Positions 5,306 to 9,354 of a stretch of 9,354 nucleotides of DNA are shown here, piece after piece. The translations under genes and the position numbers were made by a program. The notes beneath the pieces are model-generated. The model was not told the origin of the DNA. It worked only from the letters and a program-made list of their open reading frames with translations, and did no database searches. The stretch covers positions 1 through 9,354 of the forward strand of contig CAJKHT010000094.1 in the NCBI GenBank assembly GCA_905199755.1, read 5' to 3'. Every line of letters starts with the position of its first letter. Within the stretch, counting starts at the first letter, position 1. Source of the DNA: an uncultured Eubacteriales bacterium. GTDB lineage: Bacteria > Bacillota > Clostridia > UBA1381.

Positions 5306-6481
5306 ATGAATGAAATGCAGTTAAAATACGGCTGTAACCCCAATCAGAAGCCGTCAAGAGTATTCATGGAAAACGGAAAGGATTTGCCGATTGAGATAAT
5401 AAGCGGCCGTCCGGGATATATAAATCTGCTTGATGCTTTAAACGGCTATCAGCTTGTAAAAGAGTTAAAAAAAGCAACGGGACTTCCTGCGGCAACATCA
5501 TTTAAGCATGTTTCGCCGGCAGGTGCGGCTGTGGGGCTTCCGCTGTCGGAAACTTTGAAGAAAATTTATTTCACCGATAATGTTGAGCTTACTCCGCTCG
5601 CAAGCGCTTATGCACGTGCAAGAGGCGCTGACAGAATGTCATCTTTCGGAGATTTTATAGCACTTTCGGACGAGTGCGACAAAGCAACAGCATTGCTTAT
5701 AAAGAAAGAGGTTTCCGACGGAATAATAGCTCCGTCATATTCTCCCGAAGCGCTTGAAATTCTCGCACAGAAGAAAAAAGGCGCTTACTGCGTACTTAAA
5801 ATAGATGCCGATTACAAGCCCGAGCCTATAGAAAGAAAACAGGTTTACGGTGTAACGTTTGAGCAGGGCAGAAACGAGCTTGATATTAACACCGAACTTT
5901 TATCCAACGTTGTTACGGATAACAAGGTGCTTACGGACGATGCCAAAAGAGATTTGATGATTTCGCTAATCGTTCTGAAATACACACAGTCGAACAGTGT
6001 ATGCTATGTAAAGGACGGGCAGGCAATCGGAATCGGCGCCGGACAGCAGTCGAGAATACATTGCACGCGTCTTGCCGGAAACAAGGCTGATATATGGTGG
6101 TTAAGACAATGCCCGAAGGTACTTAATCTGCAATTCGTTGACGGAATAAGACGTGCCGACAGAGACAATGCCATAGATGTTTACATAGGTGAGGAGCATG
6201 ATGATGTTCTTGCGGACGGTGCATGGCAGAAAATATTTAAGGTTAAACCGGAAGTGCTGACCGCCGAAGAAAAGAAAGAATGGCTTAAGAAGAACACACA
6301 GGTTGCTCTCGGTTCGGATGCATTTTTCCCGTTCGGTGACAATATAGAGCGTGCGCACAAGAGCGGCGTTGAATATATTGCACAGCCCGGCGGCTCCGTG
6401 AGAGATGACAACGTTATAGAAACCTGCAACAAATACGGTATAGCAATGGCATTTACGGGAATACGTTTATTTCACCATTAA
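5306..6481 (+). CDS. purH: Stand-alone AICAR formyltransferase (PurH C-terminal domain only)
   Basis: The enzyme formylates AICAR with 10-formyl-tetrahydrofolate to give FAICAR. Its 391 residues correspond to the transformylase part of PurH, normally about 510-590 residues, and the N-terminal MGS-like cyclohydrolase domain is absent. The N terminus MNEMQLKYGCNPNQKPSRVF is at the point where the second domain of PurH begins. Key motifs are SFKHVSPAGAA (65-75) with K67 and H68 equivalent to the catalytic Lys-His pair of human ATIC, ARGADRMSSFGDFIALSD (105-122), GIGAGQQSRIHCTRLAG (242-258), SDAFFPFGDNIE (337-348), and QPGGSVRDDNVIETC (360-374). The ending TGIRLFHH replaces the usual RHFRH-type end. 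The start has AAGGA ten bases upstream. It is complete, so this is a natural split rather than a truncation. The partner cyclohydrolase is the gene just upstream. Confidence 0.95.
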   Translation: MNEMQLKYGCNPNQKPSRVFMENGKDLPIEIISGRPGYINLLDALNGYQLVKELKKATGLPAATSFKHVSPAGAAVGLPLSETLKKIYFTDNVELTPLASAYARARGADRMSSFGDFIALSDECDKATALLIKKEVSDGIIAPSYSPEALEILAQKKKGAYCVLKIDADYKPEPIERKQVYGVTFEQGRNELDINTELLSNVVTDNKVLTDDAKRDLMISLIVLKYTQSNSVCYVKDGQAIGIGAGQQSRIHCTRLAGNKADIWWLRQCPKVLNLQFVDGIRRADRDNAIDVYIGEEHDDVLADGAWQKIFKVKPEVLTAEEKKEWLKKNTQVALGSDAFFPFGDNIERAHKSGVEYIAQPGGSVRDDNVIETCNKYGIAMAFTGIRLFHH

Positions 6482-6498
6482 TAACAGGAGGTCTAACG

Positions 6499-7767
6499 AT
6501 GAAAATACTTGTAGTCGGAGGCGGCGGCAGAGAGCATACGATAGTATGGAAAATCGCACAGTCGCCAAAGGTTGATAAAATTTACTGCGCACCCGGCAAC
6601 GGCGGCATCGCCGCATTGGCGGAATGTGTTGATATTAATGTTATGGACAAGGAGAAAATGGTCGCATTCGCAAAGGAAAACGCCATCGACCTCGTAATGG
6701 TTGCGCCGGACGATCCGCTTGTTGACGGAATGGTTGATGCTATGGAAAATGCCGGAATACGTGCATTCGGTCCCCGTGCCAATGCAGCAATCATCGAGGG
6801 CAGCAAGGTTTTCTCAAAAGAGCTTATGAAAAAGTACAATATTCCGACGGCAGGCTATGAGGTATTTACCGACAGTGCCTCCGCTGTAGAATATGTCAGA
6901 AAAGGAACATTCCCGGCAGTCATAAAGGCAGAGGGACTTGCTCTCGGAAAAGGCGTTATTATCGCAAAGGACGAAGATGAAGCCGTTTCGGGCATAAAGG
7001 AAATTATGGACGATAAAAAGTTCGGCGAGAGCGGAAACAGAATAGTCATTGAAGAATTTTTGACAGGTCCCGAGGTTTCCGTGCTTGCTTTCACGGACGG
7101 AAAAACCGTTAAGCCTATGGTTTCGGCACAGGATCACAAGCGTGCATATGACAATGACGAGGGACTTAACACCGGCGGTATGGGAACATTCTCACCGAGC
7201 CGCCTTTACGATGATAAAAAAGCCTCCGAATGTATGGAAAATATTTTTCTGCCCACAATAAAGGCTATGTCGGCTGAGGGCAGACCGTTTAAGGGTGTGC
7301 TTTACTTCGGACTTATGATGACTGAAAACGGAGTCAAGGTAATTGAATACAACTGCCGTTTCGGCGATCCCGAAACACAGGTTGTCCTGCCGAGATTAAA
7401 GACCGATCTTGTCGATATTATGGAAGCGGTTATTGATGAGCGTCTTGATGAAATTGACATCGAATGGGAGGATAATGCGGCTGTATGCGTTGTTATGGCA
7501 TCCGGCGGCTACCCCGTCTCATACAAAAAAGGCTTTGAAATAAGCGGAATAGCCGATGCGGAGGCTGACAAGAGCATAGTTGTGTTCCATGCCGGAACAA
7601 AGCTTGCGGACGGCAAAGTACTTACAAACGGCGGACGCGTACTGGGTGTTACCGCAGTTGCGGATAATCTTGACAGTGCAATAAAGAAGGCTTATGAGGG
7701 TGTTGACAAAATTTCCTTTACGGACGAATTTCACAGACATGATATAGGCATAAAGAAATATAATTAA
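6499..7767 (+). CDS. purD: Phosphoribosylamine-glycine ligase (GAR synthetase)
   Basis: PurD joins glycine to phosphoribosylamine with ATP, the second step of purine synthesis. The 422-residue ATP-grasp enzyme has the N-terminal GGGGREH (7-13), the APGNGG loop (31-36), GPRANAAIIEGSK (91-103), and the ATP-grasp lysine strand VIKAEGLALGKGVIIA (141-156). It also has SAQDHKRAYDNDEGLNTGGMG (209-229) and the Mg2+-binding YNCRFGDPETQ (284-294), then the C-terminal GGRVLGVTA (378-386). APDDPLV (69-75) replaces the more familiar GPE.PLV, and YNCRFGD replaces FNARFGD. I believe these are lineage variants, since metal and nucleotide residues are kept. AGGAGG precedes the ATG. It is the last purine gene of the operon and lies 17 bases after the transformylase. 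Confidence 0.98.
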   Translation: MKILVVGGGGREHTIVWKIAQSPKVDKIYCAPGNGGIAALAECVDINVMDKEKMVAFAKENAIDLVMVAPDDPLVDGMVDAMENAGIRAFGPRANAAIIEGSKVFSKELMKKYNIPTAGYEVFTDSASAVEYVRKGTFPAVIKAEGLALGKGVIIAKDEDEAVSGIKEIMDDKKFGESGNRIVIEEFLTGPEVSVLAFTDGKTVKPMVSAQDHKRAYDNDEGLNTGGMGTFSPSRLYDDKKASECMENIFLPTIKAMSAEGRPFKGVLYFGLMMTENGVKVIEYNCRFGDPETQVVLPRLKTDLVDIMEAVIDERLDEIDIEWEDNAAVCVVMASGGYPVSYKKGFEISGIADAEADKSIVVFHAGTKLADGKVLTNGGRVLGVTAVADNLDSAIKKAYEGVDKISFTDEFHRHDIGIKKYN

Positions 7768-7771
7768 CTAT

Positions 7772-7786
7772 GCCGCTGTACGCGGC
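7772..7786 (+). other. Small hairpin between purD and the dCMP deaminase gene
   Basis: GCCGC (7772-7776) pairs with GCGGC (7782-7786) around a 5-base loop, six bases before the weak Shine-Dalgarno CGGAG (7791-7795). There is no T run, so it is not a terminator. It may protect an mRNA end or tune translation of the next gene. Confidence 0.4.
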
Positions 7787-7801
7787 GGATCGGAGCTTGC
7801 T

Positions 7802-8281
7802 ATGAAAAGACAAAACTATATAACATGGGATGAATATTTCATGGGAATCGCAATGCTCAGTGCGGAACGCAGCAAGGATAACAACACACAGGTGGGCGCA
7901 TGTATTGTGAACGGTGAAAACAAAATCTTATCTCTCGGCTATAACGGCATGCCTACCGGCTGCAATGATGATTTTATGCCGTGGGAGCGCGAGGGTGCGC
8001 CGCTTGATACAAAGTATATGTTTGTATGTCACGCGGAGCTGAACGCAATTTTAAACTGCCCTTTGGGTTCTGTCAGCGGTGCAAAGCTGTATGTTACTCT
8101 TTTTCCCTGCAATGAGTGTGCAAAAGCACTGGTGCAGACAGGCATAAAAGAGGTTGTGTATATGTCGGACAAATACGCGGACAGCGACAGCACAAGGGCA
8201 TCAAAGAAAATGTTTGATACCGTGGGGATTAAATACAGACAATATATCCCCACCGGAAGAAAGCTTACATTGTCACTTTAA
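7802..8281 (+). CDS. comEB: Deoxycytidylate (dCMP) deaminase, ComEB-like
   Basis: The enzyme converts dCMP to dUMP, the precursor of dTMP. The 159-residue zinc-dependent deaminase has the CHAELNAI motif (76-83), with zinc ligand H77 and proton-shuttle E79, and PCNEC (102-106) with ligands C103 and C106. The segment YNGMPTGCNDDFMPWER (47-63) is characteristic of dCMP deaminases and separates them from cytidine and tRNA-adenosine deaminases. The C-terminal half keeps the VVYMSDKY strand (118-125). The gene lies 34 bases after purD with no terminator between, so it is probably read from the pur promoter. Its ribosome binding site (CGGAG, six bases from ATG) is the weakest in the operon. In B. 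subtilis comEB belongs to a competence operon; here there is no competence context, so the name marks similarity only. Confidence 0.93.
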   Translation: MKRQNYITWDEYFMGIAMLSAERSKDNNTQVGACIVNGENKILSLGYNGMPTGCNDDFMPWEREGAPLDTKYMFVCHAELNAILNCPLGSVSGAKLYVTLFPCNECAKALVQTGIKEVVYMSDKYADSDSTRASKKMFDTVGIKYRQYIPTGRKLTLSL

Positions 8282-8295
8282 AGAGGTAAAAAGCT

Positions 8296-8829
8296 ATGGA
8301 TTATACAGAAAAAACATTAAGTACAAAACGAATTTTTGACGGTCAGGTTATCAATCTGCGTGTAGAGCAGATTGAACAGCCCGACGGCAAAACCGCACTG
8401 CGCGAAATTATCGAGCATAACGGCGGAGTCGGCGTTATAGCCGTAACGGAAAACCGTGAGGTGTTTATGGTGAGCCAGTACAGACTGGCGGCACGGCGCA
8501 TGATGCTGGAAATCCCCGCAGGAAAGCTCGAAAAGGGCGAAGACCCGCTTGAATGCGGCAAGCGCGAGCTTACGGAAGAAACCGGCTACAAGGCTGAAAA
8601 GTTTACACATCTGGGTGAATTTTTTGTATCTCCCGGCTACTGCGAGGAAAAAATAAATCTTTACCTTGCACAGGGACTGACATTTGTCGGTCAGCATCTT
8701 GATGACGGCGAATTTTTAAACGTCAGCAAATACACGCTTGATGAGCTGTGTAAAATGGTTATGGATAAGAAAATCTATGATGCAAAAACAGAAATTGCAA
8801 TCTTAAAGGCAAAAATACTTTTAGGCTGA
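8296..8829 (+). CDS. nudF: Nudix hydrolase, probable ADP-ribose pyrophosphatase
   Basis: The 177-residue protein has a perfect Nudix box GX5EX7REUXEEXGU: G76, E82, R90-E91-L92, E94-E95 and G97-Y98. This forms the Mg2+-binding loop-helix for splitting nucleoside diphosphates linked to another group. The domain just before it (LEIPAGKLEKGED, 71-83) and the SPGYCEEK segment (112-119), with a proline about 15 residues after the box, are the marks of ADP-ribose pyrophosphatases that release AMP and ribose 5-phosphate. The N-terminal STKRIFDGQVINLRVE strand pattern also fits that group. It lies 14 bases after the dCMP deaminase with AGAGG at the start, and is the last gene of the operon. The substrate is inferred from family, and other sugar nucleotides are possible. 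Confidence 0.92.
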   Translation: MDYTEKTLSTKRIFDGQVINLRVEQIEQPDGKTALREIIEHNGGVGVIAVTENREVFMVSQYRLAARRMMLEIPAGKLEKGEDPLECGKRELTEETGYKAEKFTHLGEFFVSPGYCEEKINLYLAQGLTFVGQHLDDGEFLNVSKYTLDELCKMVMDKKIYDAKTEIAILKAKILLG

Positions 8830-8840
8830 TACAGAGACTA

Positions 8841-8878
8841 AAAAGGGGATGTTAAAAAGCTTAAACATCCCTTTTTTT
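8841..8878 (+). terminator. Rho-independent terminator of the purine operon, probably bidirectional
   Basis: GGGATGTT (8846-8853) pairs with AACATCCC (8864-8871), extended by a G.T and an A/T stretch. A run of seven T follows (8872-8878). It starts about 12 bases after the Nudix stop codon. The left side has five A (8840-8844), so it can also stop the convergent minus-strand transporter gene that ends at 8928. Confidence 0.9.
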
Positions 8879-8927
8879 CATACACAAAACACCTTGAAAG
8901 CGGAAATCGGTCAAATTCGCCGGATTG

Positions 8928-9354
8928 TTATTTGGTCAGCAGAATTGCTATAAACACACATACCAGACCATAGGCGCTTGCACGTGTCATTTTCTCTTTC
9001 AGAAGCAGCGTTGACATCACCGTCATTCCAGCAAACTGCAGCACTCCGTTTAACGGATACAGCACTACCGAGGGTATGTACTCGGTGGCATATGTAAGGC
9101 AGAACGAATTGACATAAAGCATTGCCGACATAATAAAAATATACATAATGTCTTTACCCGAAATTGTCATTCTTCCCTGTCTGCGATGAGGTGTTTTCTT
9201 TAACATGCATATTATTTTGCAAACAATCAGCACCATAAGTTTTTTTAAAGTAAGCTTTGTTTTTATTTCATTATTGTATTTTATCAGCATAATTACAGCC
9301 GCATTAATTATTAGAATCTCTTTAATTTGTTTGGTTCTTATTTGTTTTTTAATA
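8928..9354 (-). CDS. DMT/EamA-like membrane transporter, C-terminal part (5' end outside window)
   Basis: Reading the minus strand from the window edge, the frame is open from 9353 to the stop at 8928-8930, so the gene continues beyond the window. The ATG at 9288-9290 has no ribosome binding site and is probably an internal methionine. The product shows at least three hydrophobic segments: YIFIMSAMLYVNSFCLTYA, VVLYPLNGVLQFAGMTVMST and SAYGLVCVFIAILL. Between the last two is a LLLKEKMTRASA loop, the usual 'KEK.t..q..G' pattern near the end of drug/metabolite transporter (DMT, EamA-like) proteins. A basic stretch KKTPHRRQGR precedes the first segment and fits a cytoplasmic loop. It ends at LLTK directly after the last helix. 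It converges on the purine operon and shares its terminator. The substrate is unknown. Confidence 0.7.
   Translation of the reverse strand, partial: IKKQIRTKQIKEILIINAAVIMLIKYNNEIKTKLTLKKLMVLIVCKIICMLKKTPHRRQGRMTISGKDIMYIFIMSAMLYVNSFCLTYATEYIPSVVLYPLNGVLQFAGMTVMSTLLLKEKMTRASAYGLVCVFIAILLTK

Noticed and set aside
6499..7767. PurD motif changes (APDDPLV and YNCRFGD) as loss of function
   Set aside because: Nucleotide- and metal-binding residues are kept, the length is normal, and I recall the same variants in clostridial PurD proteins.
7772..7786. Possible terminator between purD and comEB
   Set aside because: Only a 5-bp stem and no following T run, so transcription most likely continues.
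8317..8697. Open frame on the minus strand opposite the Nudix gene (126 codons)
   Set aside because: The sense strand encodes a perfect Nudix protein; the antisense frame has no motif and no ribosome binding site.

Overview
The window looks like part of the chromosome of a low-to-mid GC Gram-positive bacterium, most likely class Clostridia and probably a Ruminococcaceae/Oscillospirales-type gut anaerobe. The grounds are strong AGGAGG-type ribosome binding sites, TTGACA-17-TAnnAT promoters, the protein sequences themselves, and a purine cluster in which the bifunctional PurH is replaced by two separate proteins. The lineage is judged by resemblance and was not computed.

Layout: (1) 1-61 is the 3' part of a tRNA-Pro(CGG), followed by two plus-strand terminators (about 64-114 and 215-243) with about 100 unassigned bases between them. 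(2) 252-368 carries a short degraded stretch whose translation resembles the first helix-turn-helix of AraC-family regulators. It runs into the terminator of the next operon. (3) 408-2093, minus strand, is the ribosomal/translation operon rpsB-tsf. It is read from a near-consensus promoter at 2206-2234 through a leader of about 105 nt with a duplicated Shine-Dalgarno module, and it ends at a terminator at 363-398. (4) 2094-2413 is the divergent control region, with promoters for rpsB (left) and purE (right), two adjacent TTTAC/GTAAA palindromes and a spaced 9-bp inverted repeat. (5) 2414-8829, plus strand, is a compact operon: purE, purM, purN, a PurO-type IMP cyclohydrolase, a stand-alone AICAR transformylase, purD, a dCMP deaminase (comEB-like) and a Nudix ADP-ribose pyrophosphatase. 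It ends at a strong hairpin terminator at 8841-8878. (6) 8928-9354, minus strand, is the C-terminal part of a DMT/EamA-like membrane transporter whose 5' end lies beyond the window.

The pur genes cover GAR synthesis (PurD), GAR formylation (PurN), AIR formation (PurM), N5-CAIR mutation (PurE), AICAR formylation and IMP ring closure. PurF, PurL, PurK and PurC are not in the window and must be encoded elsewhere or replaced. The two downstream genes add pyrimidine deoxynucleotide supply (dCMP to dUMP) and ADP-ribose clean-up, so the operon reads as a general nucleotide-metabolism unit.

The most notable biological point is the split of the last two purine steps. An archaeal-type IMP cyclohydrolase (PurO family) and a transformylase-only PurH sit side by side and take the place of the usual fused PurH. 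Most of the window is otherwise ordinary housekeeping sequence, and I found no defence, mobile or CRISPR system in it.
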